From positions 52,550 through 116,549 of the forward strand of contig NZ_JAKUJY010000013.1 of assembly GCF_022664535.1 (NCBI RefSeq): a DNA stretch of 64,000 bases, in the 5' to 3' direction. The notes below the pieces were generated by a model. The model worked only from the letters and a program-made list of their open reading frames with translations. It was not told the origin of the DNA and did no database searches. Every line of letters starts with the position of its first letter. The stretch's first letter is position 1. The position numbers were made by a program, and so were the translations under genes. Of the stretch, positions 28,367 to 37,430 are shown one piece after another. This stretch comes from Sphingobium trunci. Lineage in GTDB: Bacteria > Pseudomonadota > Alphaproteobacteria > Sphingomonadales > Sphingomonadaceae.

Positions 28367-30598
28367 TCATCCGCCGAAATCCATGTCGAGCCTTACGCCG
28401 AACGTCCGGGGGCGGCCATAAAGGGTGGTGTCGGCGGTGGGACCGGTGAGGATGTAGAGATTATAGGCTTCGTTGAAGAGGTTGCGCGCCCAGGCGCTGA
28501 CCGTCATCCTGGAATTGGGCAGCCGATAGCCGATCTCTCCGTTCACCAGCGTATAGCCCGGCAGCGTGACGCGATTGTCCGCGTCGCGATATTCCTTCCC
28601 CGCATGATAGGCGTTGGCGTTGAAGGTCAGCGCTCCGCCATTGGCGAGTTGGGCGGTGTAGGCGATGCTGCCGTTGATCGTGAACAGCGGCGTGCGGGTG
28701 ATGGTCTGCCCCGACGCATCGAAGGTGCAGGTGACGTTCCCGCCGACCGGCGTGCCCGGCAGCGTCGGGCACCCGGCCACCTGCGCGTTGGTGGGTGACG
28801 GGAAGAGGTTGGTGCGCGCCGTCTGGCCGACCGCATTCTGGTAATCCTTGAAATGGCCCCAGAGTTTCATCGCCCCCAGATGCAGGTTCAGCCCATCGAC
28901 AGGCTCGAAATTCATCTCCCCTTCGAAGCCGTAGATTTCCGCTCCGCTCGCATTCTGGAGGATGGAGACATTGTTCGGCCTCACGCTGACCTGAATGTCG
29001 CTATAGTCGGTGTAGAAGCCGGAAAGATTGGCGCGGATCCGTCGCGCGATGGAGAATTTGGTGCCCAGTTCATATTGCCACACCTTCTCCGGATTGACGG
29101 CGTTGCTGACGCCCGTAGCCGGATTGTAGGATGGTGTGCTCGTGGCGAACAACCCGCTCTTGAAACCCTTCCCCACCCGGGCATAGACGTTCGCCGTCGG
29201 CGAGACATCATATTTCAGCGTGCCCGACGGACTGAAATCCGTAAAGGTCCGCTCGCCCGTCGTCGTCAGGCCCGACAGATTGTCGCGATAATGATGCTCC
29301 TTCTTCTCCCAGGTGTAGCGTCCCGCGAGGATAAGCGACAGGCCGCCGCCGAAATCATAGCTGCCCTGCGCATAGGCGGCGAGCGATCGGGTCACCTGGC
29401 TGGCGGTATAGTCGGTGGCCACGGTGGAACCGTTTATCACCTGCACCCTGTAGCTGCCGCTGTCGCGCCAGAAATAGGTTCCGCCCGCGATCCAGCTGAA
29501 CGGCCCCGAATGGGAGGAGGTCGCGTACAGCTCCTGGATGAAGGAGCGGGAGAAATAGTCGTTCGGCAGGGACGATACGTTGAGGGCGCTCGCATCGACA
29601 TCGGACCGCGTATAGAGCCAGCTGTCGTCATAGGCGCTGATCGAGGTGATGTCCGCCCAGTCGAGCGAGAGCTTGGCGGTGAGGGACAGGTTCTGGTCCG
29701 TCTGGAACAGGCCGCCGCCCGTCCCGGTCTGCTCGTAGGGGCCAGGCTGCACATAGGTCCCGGGCGACAGGCGGCGTGCCGCCGTATTGCCCCTATAGGG
29801 CTGCGAAGAGGTCGACAGCGTGTCTTCGTGCCGCATCGTCAGGCCGGACAGGATCAGTTCCAGATTGTCCGCCGGCACGAAGCGCAGCTTTCCATGGACC
29901 GACCAGCTTCGCGACCAGCCCAGCTTCGCTTCGCCGATCGGGTTGAGATTGGTGATATAGCCGTCGTCGTAGGAACGCAGCAGCGCCAGGCTCGCCTGCA
30001 CCGTCTCGGTGCCTGCGGTGACATAGGCCTTGGCATTCACCTCGTTGAACCGGCCATAGCTGATCGAAGCCTTGAATCGCGGCGTTTCGGAAGGCGACAG
30101 GGTGATGATATTGATCGCGCCACCGGTCGAATTGCGCCCGTACAGAGCCGTCTGCGGGCCGCGCAGCACCTCGATCCGCTCGATGTCGTAAAGGTCGAAC
30201 ACCGTCGATGCCAGAAAGGGCTGATATACCCCGTCGATATAGACCGGCACCACCGATTCCTCGCTGGCGGTGACGCCGCGCGTGCCGATGCCGCGGATCG
30301 TGGGCTGGGGCGAGAAGCTGGACTGGGTGAAGTTGAGGCCCGGCGTCACCAGCGTCAGGTCCCGCGTGGAATTGATGCCCATGCTTTGCAGCGCATCGCC
30401 CCGGAAGGCCGAGATGGAGATGGGTATGTCCTGAAGCCGCTGTTCCCGGCGCTGGGCGGTGACGATGATATCCTGATTGCCCCCCGCGCCATTGCCCTGT
30501 CCGGCCCTGGGCATATCCGCCTGCGCAAAGGCCGCCACCGGCATCAACAGGACCATCGCCGTTCCAATGGACAAGCGAATCCGAGCAGCTGTTTCCAT
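28367..30598 (-). CDS. TonB-dependent receptor of LysR-linked uptake cluster
   Basis: A 743-residue outer-membrane receptor. Signal peptide ends at VAAFAQ. TonB box-like QDIIVTAQRREQRLQDIPIS follows, then the plug (GINSTRDLTLVTPGLNF, IRGIGTRG, VPVYIDGVYQP, IEVLRGPQTALYGRNSTGGA) and a barrel ending in GVRLDMDFGG. This is the FecA-like sphingomonad type without an N-terminal signalling domain, so it should not act through its own sigma factor. ATG 30598 has GGAGGA eight bases upstream. Its promoter shares the 45-bp control block with the LysR/CoA-transferase promoter, so it is very likely co-regulated with it. Confidence 0.93.
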   Translation of the reverse strand: METAARIRLSIGTAMVLLMPVAAFAQADMPRAGQGNGAGGNQDIIVTAQRREQRLQDIPISISAFRGDALQSMGINSTRDLTLVTPGLNFTQSSFSPQPTIRGIGTRGVTASEESVVPVYIDGVYQPFLASTVFDLYDIERIEVLRGPQTALYGRNSTGGAINIITLSPSETPRFKASISYGRFNEVNAKAYVTAGTETVQASLALLRSYDDGYITNLNPIGEAKLGWSRSWSVHGKLRFVPADNLELILSGLTMRHEDTLSTSSQPYRGNTAARRLSPGTYVQPGPYEQTGTGGGLFQTDQNLSLTAKLSLDWADITSISAYDDSWLYTRSDVDASALNVSSLPNDYFSRSFIQELYATSSHSGPFSWIAGGTYFWRDSGSYRVQVINGSTVATDYTASQVTRSLAAYAQGSYDFGGGLSLILAGRYTWEKKEHHYRDNLSGLTTTGERTFTDFSPSGTLKYDVSPTANVYARVGKGFKSGLFATSTPSYNPATGVSNAVNPEKVWQYELGTKFSIARRIRANLSGFYTDYSDIQVSVRPNNVSILQNASGAEIYGFEGEMNFEPVDGLNLHLGAMKLWGHFKDYQNAVGQTARTNLFPSPTNAQVAGCPTLPGTPVGGNVTCTFDASGQTITRTPLFTINGSIAYTAQLANGGALTFNANAYHAGKEYRDADNRVTLPGYTLVNGEIGYRLPNSRMTVSAWARNLFNEAYNLYILTGPTADTTLYGRPRTFGVRLDMDFGG

Positions 30599-30659
30599 GG
30601 CTGTCCTCCCTCTCCTGATTGGCAATCCCTCCTTGGCAGCGGGGGACGGCCTTGGTCGG

Positions 30660-30728
30660 AGCTTAGGGAAGGCGCGCCAAGGGGGTCAAATCCGATATGA
30701 AGATCATCATCATTCGAAAATCATATGG
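30660..30728 (-). promoter_or_regulatory. Control block B and promoter of TonB receptor-MFS operon
   Basis: On the minus strand, 30728 down to 30684 repeats the 45-base block found at 23926-23970 with eight mismatches and no gaps. It ends in TTGACC (30689-30684), then an 18-base spacer and TAAGCT (30665-30660). CCTTCCCTA sits just before or over the -10 at the same distance as in block A. This ties the receptor and MFS genes to the LysR regulon. Confidence 0.7.
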
Positions 30729-30829
30729 ATGAGCGCGCGATCATGCGCTGAAATCCATGGAGAAGTGGGTGCGCGATCCGATCGCGCACCATCGCCCTTT
30801 CCTCGTCTTGATCCTTGCAGGCCCCGCCC

Positions 30830-32320
30830 TCAATTGCCGGCGGGGAAGCTGATCGCCTTGATCTCGGTATATTCGTTGAAGCCTTCCTCGCCCCATTCGC
30901 GGCCCAGGCCCGACTTCTTGTAGCCGCCGAAGGGCGTGTCGGGGTGGAAGCCGCCGGGACCGCCATTGATGCTGATCTGGCCGGTGCGGACCTTCATCGC
31001 CATCTTGAGCGCCGTTCCAGCATCGCGCGAGATGATCGCGCCGCCCAGCCCATAGTCGGACTGGTTGGCGAGGCGCACGGCCTCCTCATCGGTGTCGAAG
31101 CCCACGACCGCTGCGATCGGGCCGAACACCTCATTCTGGCCGAGATAGCTTTCATTGGTCACATTGTCGAAGATGGTGGGTTCGAAGAAGAAGCCCTTGT
31201 CCAGCCCCTCCGGCCGCTTGCCGCCGAGCACCAGCGTCGCGCCTTCCTCCAGCGCGCGGGCGCAGAAACCGGCGGTGCGTTCACGCGCCGTCTCGCGGAT
31301 CAACGGCCCCATGAACGTATCCTGCGCGAAGGGATCGCCGATCTTGAGCTTGCTCACCGCGTCGGACAGGGCGGCGACGAAATCGCCACGGATGCGGTTG
31401 TCGACCAGCATGCGCGTGGTCAGGGAACAGCCCTGGCCCGCCTGATGGACGAAGCCGAAGATGCCGGACATCACCGCCCGTTCCATGTCGGCGTCGTGCC
31501 GGATGATGAGCGGCGACTTGCCGCCCAGTTCCAGATGGCATTTCTTGAGCGTCGGCGCGGCCTGGATCATGATCTGCGATCCGATCTTGTCCGACCCGGT
31601 AAAGCTGACCATGTCGACGCGCGGATCGGACCCCAGGATCGCCCCGACATCCGCGCCGCCGGTGACGACGTTGAAGACGCCGGGCGGAAGGTCCAGCTCG
31701 GCGACCATGTCGGCGACCAGCATGGTCTGCAACGGCGTGAAGGGCGATGGCTTCACGATCACGCTGTTGCCTGCGGCCATGGCCGGAAGCGCCTTGAGCA
31801 GCGTCAGCAGGAAGCCCGCATTATAGGGCGTGATCGCCAGTACGACGCCGATGGGATCGCGCGTCACCAGCGCGCCACCCAGCGCATTCGTGCCGTCGGG
31901 GCGCGGCGTCACCAGGAAGGGCAGGGTCTTGGTCGGATCCTTGCGCGCAATCTCGATCGCCTTGACGCACTGGGTTTCGCCCAGGCCGAACAGGAAGCCC
32001 GCCTGCAGCGCGGTATAGCCCATTTCGAGCATCATCAGCGTCAGCGCCTCTTCCTTGCGCTCGCGCACCTTGTCGAGCAGGCGCTGCATCGCGTCGGCGC
32101 GGTCATTGCGGTCGGTCTGGGGCCATGGTCCCTCGTCGAACGCACGGCGGGCGGCGGCCAGCGCCGCCAGCGCCTCTTCCTTGCCGCCCAGGGGCGCCAC
32201 GCCGAAATTCTCGCCGGTCGCGGGGTTGAGCACCGGCTCGGTGCCCAGCGACGACGCGACGAACCGGCCGTCGATGAACAGCTGGTCGTAATTGGCGCGT
32301 ATCTTCGAAATTGCGTTCAT
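30830..32320 (-). CDS. Aldehyde dehydrogenase, probable 2-oxoglutarate semialdehyde dehydrogenase
   Basis: A 496-residue NAD(P)-dependent aldehyde dehydrogenase. Asn167 in AITPYNAGF, Glu264 in HLELGGKSP and Cys298 in QAGQGCSLTTR make the catalytic set; SFTGSDKIG is the cofactor fold and NEVFGPIAAV is typical. ATG 32320 has AGGAGAG seven bases upstream. Four same-strand genes (AraD1, GH51, glycosidase, ALDH) run toward it, and a TCGTAC-type motif shared with the arabinose genes lies 61 bases before it. Oxidation of 2-oxoglutarate semialdehyde, the last step of oxidative pentose breakdown, is therefore the best guess. It could instead serve the CoA-activation cluster just downstream. Confidence 0.82.
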   Translation of the reverse strand: MNAISKIRANYDQLFIDGRFVASSLGTEPVLNPATGENFGVAPLGGKEEALAALAAARRAFDEGPWPQTDRNDRADAMQRLLDKVRERKEEALTLMMLEMGYTALQAGFLFGLGETQCVKAIEIARKDPTKTLPFLVTPRPDGTNALGGALVTRDPIGVVLAITPYNAGFLLTLLKALPAMAAGNSVIVKPSPFTPLQTMLVADMVAELDLPPGVFNVVTGGADVGAILGSDPRVDMVSFTGSDKIGSQIMIQAAPTLKKCHLELGGKSPLIIRHDADMERAVMSGIFGFVHQAGQGCSLTTRMLVDNRIRGDFVAALSDAVSKLKIGDPFAQDTFMGPLIRETARERTAGFCARALEEGATLVLGGKRPEGLDKGFFFEPTIFDNVTNESYLGQNEVFGPIAAVVGFDTDEEAVRLANQSDYGLGGAIISRDAGTALKMAMKVRTGQISINGGPGGFHPDTPFGGYKKSGLGREWGEEGFNEYTEIKAISFPAGN

Positions 32321-32380
32321 TCCGATTCTCTCCTGAATATCCCATGGCGGGCGTGACCCGCTTATACCCAATATGGCGCT

Positions 32381-32390
32381 TTCGTACATA
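32381..32390. promoter_or_regulatory. Candidate TCGTAC-type operator, ALDH promoter
   Basis: TTCGTACATA, in the gap between the glycosidase stop and the ALDH start. It resembles TTCGTACGAA at 34494 and CTCGTACATA at 39704-39695. The minus strand then reads GTATAAG, a possible -10, about 20 bases on. Confidence 0.45.
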
Positions 32391-32452
32391 TCGGCCCAGT
32401 GTCAGCTTGGCAGGCAAAACCGCGCCGGCACCAATGTCTTTGCGGATGAGAC

Positions 32453-34483
32453 TTATTCGGAGAACAGCTTGAACTCGACGAGGCGGGTGGCCTTGCCGTC
32501 CGGCTGGCGCAGCAGGATGCGGACCTTGCCGGTGCGGACGGCGGGCCAGCGAAGGCGGGTGATGCCGTTGGCGACCGGCGCATCCGCAGGCGTGGCGATA
32601 TCCTTCCACATGCCGCCCATCATGGCCTGCAGGCGATAGCGGCGCGGAACGGCAAAGGCCTTGCCGTCCGCGAAGAAGGCGAGTTCGGCGCGGGCAAGGT
32701 CAATGGGCCGCCCGAAATCGACCGCATACCATTGGTCGGCGGGCGAGGGCGCGGAGGACCAGCCATTGGGCAGTTCGGGAAAGAACCAGAGGCGGCCGTC
32801 TATCGCGTCATGGACATTTTCAGGATCGTCGTTGCTGGAGGCCGACCCCTTGGGAAACTGGCTGCGGACAAGTTGCACGGCACGGTCGACCGGGCGGGCG
32901 ATGGCCGGGCTGGCGACGGGCTGGACCGTTGCGGTGAGGCGGCCCAGCCTATCCCGGCGCGCGACCTCCCTGCCGTCGACTTCGATGGAAAGGCCCTTCC
33001 CCCGCCCATAATGGCTGCCATCCGCGTCCCATGTCACGGCGATGCGATGGCCATGATAGGGCACGTCCTGCACCCGGAACCAGTCCAGAGCCTGCGGATC
33101 GCCCGCTTCGGGGAGCAGCGGGTTTACCTCCAGCAGAGTGTCGGCGCGCGGACGGATGCCCACCAGCCCGGTCAGGATCAGGTCATTATAGCCCGAGTGG
33201 AAATAATGATGGCTGCGGTCGAGGCCGACGATCGGCCGGCCGGTTTCGGGATGATAATCCTCCTCCAGATCCAGCCGGCCATCCTGGTAGTGAAGCGCGG
33301 TATATTGGCGCAGCAGCCGCATATAGTCGCTGCGGCTGACGGGCCCGCGCTGGGCATGATGGTCGAGCAGGTTCGCCATGCCAAGCAGTACCTGAGTCGT
33401 CTGATAGGGCCAGGCAGGGCCGTTCCACTGACATTCGGGCGCGGTGCCGAGATAGCGGTACTGCCGCATATAATATTCGTAGTTCGCCTCGACGGTGCGC
33501 ATCCCCGCCTTTCCGGCAAGCGAGGCGGGGTCGAGCAGATGGCTCCACGCCCGCGCGTAGCGGGCATCGTCGGGAACCAGGTCGAACATCCAGGGCAGAT
33601 AGCCGACCAGTTCCCGGTTGCGGATCGGGTCCCAGTAACGGACATGCGGATTCTTGCGGCTTTGGTGGCGATCGATGAAATGGGTGAGCGGTTCGCTCCA
33701 CAGGTCGTCCAGCACATGGCGGCGGATCGCTTCGGCGCGGGCGGCATAATCCTGCGCCATGGCCCTGTCGCCCGCCATTTCCGCCATTTTCGAAAGGGCG
33801 CGGGCGTTGGCGAACATGTAGCTGTTGATCGAAGGGCGGAATGCGTCGCCGCCGCGAAAACCGTCCTTGCCGCCCGAGGCATCGATGGAGGAGACGGTAT
33901 ATTCGGTGGCGTCGAGCAACGGCTCGATGAAATAGAGGCCCTTGTCGAAATCGAACTTGTCGTCCCACAGGCGATAGATGTGGCGCATGACGGGCAGATG
34001 CCTGAGCAGGCCCTCCCGGTCGCCGTCGACCAGATAGCGGCCCCAGACGCTGTCGGCCATATGATCGGTGAAATGGCGGTCATTGCCGCCGTCCCGGTAC
34101 ATGAAGTCGATATAATCGTCGGCCAGGCGCCTGTCGTTGAGCCAGCGCCCCTCCGCCAGATGGAAGCCCGTGGCATCGTTCAGGCTGGCATAGGGATGCC
34201 GCTGCCAGTCGACATCGTCGAGGAACTCGGTGGAGATGAAGCCCGCTTCGCCCAGATCCCGCTGGTGCGCGCGAAACAGGGACCAGCGATAATAATAGAC
34301 CGCATCGATTTTGGGATCGGCGGATTCGAAGAAGGGGATGCGTTCCTCATACCAGGGCGCGTCATTGCCGAAGCGTTGGACGGCGATGCGGTGCACATCC
34401 ATTGCCGGAAGGGACGGAGGCGGAGCGGCGGCGGTGCCCGCGAATGCCGCACCCGTCAGCATAATCTTCAACAGGCCATGCAT
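32453..34483 (-). CDS. Exported (alpha/alpha)6-type glycoside hydrolase with C-terminal F5/8-like domain
   Basis: A 676-residue secreted glycosidase candidate. Signal peptide MHGLLKIMLTGAAFAGTAAA. Residues about 40-460 show the aromatic, Asp/Glu-rich repeats of an MGH1-like/GH63-related six-hairpin barrel: YYYRWSLFRAHQRDLGE, PECQWNGPAWPYQTTQVLLG, EEDYHPETGRPIVGLDRSHH. The C-terminal about 130 residues (VHDAIDGRLWFFPELPNGWS, WYAVDFGRPIDLARAELAFF) look like a discoidin/F5-8 type C sugar-binding module. The exact CAZy family is not assigned. Its place beside a GH51 arabinofuranosidase suggests action on arabinose-containing glycans. A perfect TTCGTACGAA palindrome lies just upstream. Confidence 0.78.
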   Translation of the reverse strand: MHGLLKIMLTGAAFAGTAAAPPPSLPAMDVHRIAVQRFGNDAPWYEERIPFFESADPKIDAVYYYRWSLFRAHQRDLGEAGFISTEFLDDVDWQRHPYASLNDATGFHLAEGRWLNDRRLADDYIDFMYRDGGNDRHFTDHMADSVWGRYLVDGDREGLLRHLPVMRHIYRLWDDKFDFDKGLYFIEPLLDATEYTVSSIDASGGKDGFRGGDAFRPSINSYMFANARALSKMAEMAGDRAMAQDYAARAEAIRRHVLDDLWSEPLTHFIDRHQSRKNPHVRYWDPIRNRELVGYLPWMFDLVPDDARYARAWSHLLDPASLAGKAGMRTVEANYEYYMRQYRYLGTAPECQWNGPAWPYQTTQVLLGMANLLDHHAQRGPVSRSDYMRLLRQYTALHYQDGRLDLEEDYHPETGRPIVGLDRSHHYFHSGYNDLILTGLVGIRPRADTLLEVNPLLPEAGDPQALDWFRVQDVPYHGHRIAVTWDADGSHYGRGKGLSIEVDGREVARRDRLGRLTATVQPVASPAIARPVDRAVQLVRSQFPKGSASSNDDPENVHDAIDGRLWFFPELPNGWSSAPSPADQWYAVDFGRPIDLARAELAFFADGKAFAVPRRYRLQAMMGGMWKDIATPADAPVANGITRLRWPAVRTGKVRILLRQPDGKATRLVEFKLFSE

Positions 34484-34493
34484 GGTTCAGTCC

Positions 34494-34503
34494 TTCGTAC
34501 GAA
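34494..34503. promoter_or_regulatory. Palindrome TTCGTACGAA at glycosidase start
   Basis: Perfect 10-bp palindrome 10 bases ahead of the glycosidase ATG, partly overlapping its AAGGA ribosome site on the minus strand. A bound repressor would block both the leader and translation start. Likely member of the TCGTAC operator set. Confidence 0.5.
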
Positions 34504-34576
34504 CATGGATGGCGGCCGCCCCGGCCCGGGGGATTGGAGCGGACGGCGATTCCACCCTCCGCCCGCTCCAAAGAGC

Positions 34577-36139
34577 TTACTGAACCTCCAGCACCACCAC
34601 CGACTTGGGTGGAAGCGCAACGGTCAGCATGCCATTTGCGATCTGGGCGCCGGTGAAGGGGGCCGGCTTCACCGCCTGCGGATCGTCGAATGTGTTGTGC
34701 GCATTGATCGCCGCCGCGGTCAGCACGCGGCCGGAAACGCTGGCGGCGTTGAGGCCATCCAGCTTCACCGCGACCGTGTTGGGCTGGTTGGGGTCGAGGT
34801 TGGAGAGGCCGACATGGACCCTGCCGTCCTTCCCCCTGACCGCCGAACCGCTGACGGCGGGCATCACGAACCGGTCCTTGTGATACCAGGGCGTGTCGAT
34901 GTCGATCGGCAGCACGGTGGCGTCCTGCCAAGGCTTGTACATTTCGAACACATGGTAGGTGGGGGTCAGCACCATCTTCCTGCCGTCGGTCAGGATCATC
35001 GCCTGCAGCACATTCACCATCTGCGCGATCGCGCTCATGCGGACGCGGTCGGCATGTCTGGCGAAGATGTCGAGGTGGATCGAAGCGATCAGCGCGTCGC
35101 GCAGCGTATTCTGCTGCCTCAGGAAGCCCGGATGCGTGCCCGGGTCCTGCGCATACCAGGCGCCCCATTCGTCGACCGCCAGGAAGACGCGCTTTTGTGG
35201 ATCATATTTGTCCATGATCGCGCTGTGCCTGGTGATCAGCTCGTCCATATGGACGGCGCCCGCCAGCGCGTCCGCCCAGCCGCTTTCGTCGAAATTGACC
35301 GGATCGGCCTTGGGCGGCCAGCCGCCCTGCGGCACGGTGTAATAATGCAGCGACAGGCCATCCAGCTTGTCGGCCGCCAGCCGCATCAGCGTTTCGGTCC
35401 AGTCATAATCGTCGACATTGGCGCCCGAGGCGATCTTCAGGATTCTGGTGCCGCGCGGCGCCTTTACGAAGGTCGCGTAGCGGCGGGTCTCGTCCGCCGC
35501 GAATTCCGCCCGCATATTGCCGCCGCAACCCCACAGCTCGTTGCCGATGCCGAAATAGGACAGGGCCCAGGGTTCCTTATGCCCGTTTCTGGCGCGCTGT
35601 TCGGCGAGGCTCCCGGCCGGGGCGGTGATATATTCGACCCATTCTGCCATTTCCTGCGGACTGCCATTGCCGACATTGCCCGAAATATAGGCCTGGGCGC
35701 CGACCTGCCGCAGCAGTTCGAAATATTCATGGGTGCCGACCGAATTGGGTTCGGTCACGCCGCCCCAATGGGTGTTGACCTTGGCCGGGCGATCCTTTCT
35801 GGGACCGATGCCCTCGCGCCAATGATATTCGTCCGCGAAGCAGCCGCCGGGCCAGCGGATGACCGGCACCGACAGGTTGCGCAGCGCCCCGACCACATCG
35901 TTGCGGAAACCGTTGGTGTTGGGGATCGACCTGTCGTTGCCGACCCACAGGCCGCCATAGATGCCGTTGCCCAGATGCTCGGCGAACTGGGTGAAGATCG
36001 CCTTGTCATAGGTCGGGCCGGGCCTGTCGGCATGGATGGTCGCGCTCGTGGGCTTGCCGTCCGTCTGCGCGCTGGCGCCCGAAAGCGCGGTGGCGCAGAG
36101 CATGAGCGCGGCAGTCGTGCGGCGCAGGGCCTGGATCAT
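34577..36139 (-). CDS. Exported GH51 alpha-L-arabinofuranosidase
   Basis: A 520-residue GH51 enzyme that removes alpha-L-arabinofuranosyl residues from arabinan or arabinoxylan. The general acid/base is Glu201 in GIGNELWGCGG and the nucleophile Glu324 in AVDEWGAWY. The clan A TIM-barrel start (FTQFAEHLGNGIYGGLWVG, then VIRWPGGCFADEYHW) and a C-terminal beta-sandwich (VHVGLSNLDPNQPN and on) are complete. Unlike many intracellular GH51 enzymes it has a signal peptide (LMLCATALSGASAQ), so it acts outside the cytoplasm. It sits between the AraD1-type gene and the second glycosidase on the same strand. Confidence 0.95.
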   Translation of the reverse strand: MIQALRRTTAALMLCATALSGASAQTDGKPTSATIHADRPGPTYDKAIFTQFAEHLGNGIYGGLWVGNDRSIPNTNGFRNDVVGALRNLSVPVIRWPGGCFADEYHWREGIGPRKDRPAKVNTHWGGVTEPNSVGTHEYFELLRQVGAQAYISGNVGNGSPQEMAEWVEYITAPAGSLAEQRARNGHKEPWALSYFGIGNELWGCGGNMRAEFAADETRRYATFVKAPRGTRILKIASGANVDDYDWTETLMRLAADKLDGLSLHYYTVPQGGWPPKADPVNFDESGWADALAGAVHMDELITRHSAIMDKYDPQKRVFLAVDEWGAWYAQDPGTHPGFLRQQNTLRDALIASIHLDIFARHADRVRMSAIAQMVNVLQAMILTDGRKMVLTPTYHVFEMYKPWQDATVLPIDIDTPWYHKDRFVMPAVSGSAVRGKDGRVHVGLSNLDPNQPNTVAVKLDGLNAASVSGRVLTAAAINAHNTFDDPQAVKPAPFTGAQIANGMLTVALPPKSVVVLEVQ

Positions 36140-36190
36140 TCTTCTCTCTCCCTGAACTATGATGGTGAAGGCGCCGGGCCTGCCCGCGTC

Positions 36191-37183
36191 CTAAAGGATG
36201 CGCACCGTCACTTCGGCCGGCGCGGCGCGCTTCAACGGGTTGCGCACGGGCAGGGTAAAGGGCGCGGCGACTATCTCGAACACATCGCCCTCCTGCGTCT
36301 GCACGCCATCCGTGAAGGACAGGGTGGCGGTGCCGAAGAAATGGACGTGCAGGTCGCCGGGGCGGCGGAACAGGTCATATTTGAAATGATGATGCTCCAG
36401 GTTGGCCAGACTGTGCGACATATTGGCCTCGCCCGACAGGAACGGCTTTTCCCAAAGGATTTCGCCGTTGCGCAGGATGCGGCTGCTGCCCTCGATATGG
36501 CCAGGCGCGGGGCCGACCAGCAGTTCCGGGCCGAGCGCCGCCTGGCGCAGCTTGGAATGGGCGAGCCAGAGATAATTGTGCCGCTCGGTCACATGGTCGC
36601 TGAACTCGTTGGCGAGCGCGAGGCCGAGGCGATAGGGCTGGCCATCCGGACCGATGAGGTAGATGCCCGCGATTTCCGGCTCCTCGCCGCCATCCTGCGC
36701 GAAGGCGGGCATGGTCAGCGGATCGGCCGGGCCGACAAGCTGCGAACCGTCGCCCTTGTAGAACCATTCGGGCTGCTGGCCGATGGCGCCGGGCGCGGGC
36801 TTGCCGCCTTGCAGCCCTTCCAGGAACATGCGCATGCTGTCCGTGTTGGCTTCGGCGGCGGCAGCTTCGCGGTGCATCTTGTCGCGGCCCTCAGCGGAAC
36901 CGAGATGGGTGAGGCCGGTGCCGGTCAGCAGGATATGGGCGCTGTCCTCGTGATCGATCGGGGCGAGCAGGCGGCCCACCTCGAACTCGGCCGCGATATC
37001 GACGGCTTCACCCCTCGGGGCAGCGGCGACAGCCTCCGCCAGTGAAATCCCCTTGGCAATGGCGTCCAGCGCCAGCGTGCGGATGCTGTCCACCCCGACA
37101 AGAAAATGCGCCCCTTCGCTGGTCGCGGCGATGACGGAGCGGGCGCCGCTATCGGCACGGTGCTGCAACAGGCGCAAAGTCAT
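36191..37183 (-). CDS. araD1: AraD1 (GguC-type) FAH-fold protein, probable 2-keto-3-deoxy-L-arabonate dehydratase
   Basis: A 330-residue fumarylacetoacetate-hydrolase-superfamily protein of the AraD1/GguC group, which dehydrates 2-keto-3-deoxy-L-arabonate to 2-oxoglutarate semialdehyde in the oxidative arabinose route. Seen: LLAPIDHEDSAHILLTGTGL, then PEWFYKGDGSQLVGP, then EEPEIAGIYLIGPDGQP with acidic metal ligands, NEFSDHVTERHNYLWLAHSK and GDLHVHFFGTATLSF. ATG 37183 has GGAGGAG eight bases upstream. First gene of the minus-strand arabinose operon. The FAH fold is certain; the arabonate role is inferred from the family and the neighbouring GH51, lactonase and ALDH genes. Confidence 0.85.
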   Translation of the reverse strand: MTLRLLQHRADSGARSVIAATSEGAHFLVGVDSIRTLALDAIAKGISLAEAVAAAPRGEAVDIAAEFEVGRLLAPIDHEDSAHILLTGTGLTHLGSAEGRDKMHREAAAAEANTDSMRMFLEGLQGGKPAPGAIGQQPEWFYKGDGSQLVGPADPLTMPAFAQDGGEEPEIAGIYLIGPDGQPYRLGLALANEFSDHVTERHNYLWLAHSKLRQAALGPELLVGPAPGHIEGSSRILRNGEILWEKPFLSGEANMSHSLANLEHHHFKYDLFRRPGDLHVHFFGTATLSFTDGVQTQEGDVFEIVAAPFTLPVRNPLKRAAPAEVTVRIL

Positions 37184-37342
37184 GAAAAATCTCCTCCCGC
37201 GCGCCCGGCAGGCGCTGGTCAATATCCGTCAGAAAGTTCAATTGTCAGTCATTTCGCGGACGTGAAGCCGCGCCGTAGTGCCGTCTCCGGGACTTGACTG
37301 GAAAGGCAGGGCTTTGTCAGCGATGGGAACCTCCTTATTACT

Positions 37343-37391
37343 CCGACATATTACAGGCAAGCGGCGATGGCAATGATGTGTTTTATGTCGG
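37343..37391. promoter_or_regulatory. Inverted repeat CCGACATA in araD1-gntR divergent region
   Basis: CCGACATA (37343-37350) and its inverse TATGTCGG (37384-37391) face each other across 33 bases, between the divergent araD1 and GntR genes. The distance suits two half-sites bound by a looping or dimeric regulator. The arms resemble the TCGTACATA motif with a base missing. Confidence 0.4.
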
Positions 37392-37430
37392 TGGATCGAC
37401 TGCTAAAGGGGTGGGGTCGGAGGAGCATGA

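Noticed and set aside
32732..37045. Very long open frame (over 1400 codons) opposite the glycosidase, GH51 and AraD1 genes
   Set aside because: It mirrors real genes on the other strand, has a low-complexity Arg/Gly/His/Asp-rich product and no domain; a GC-rich third-position artefact.
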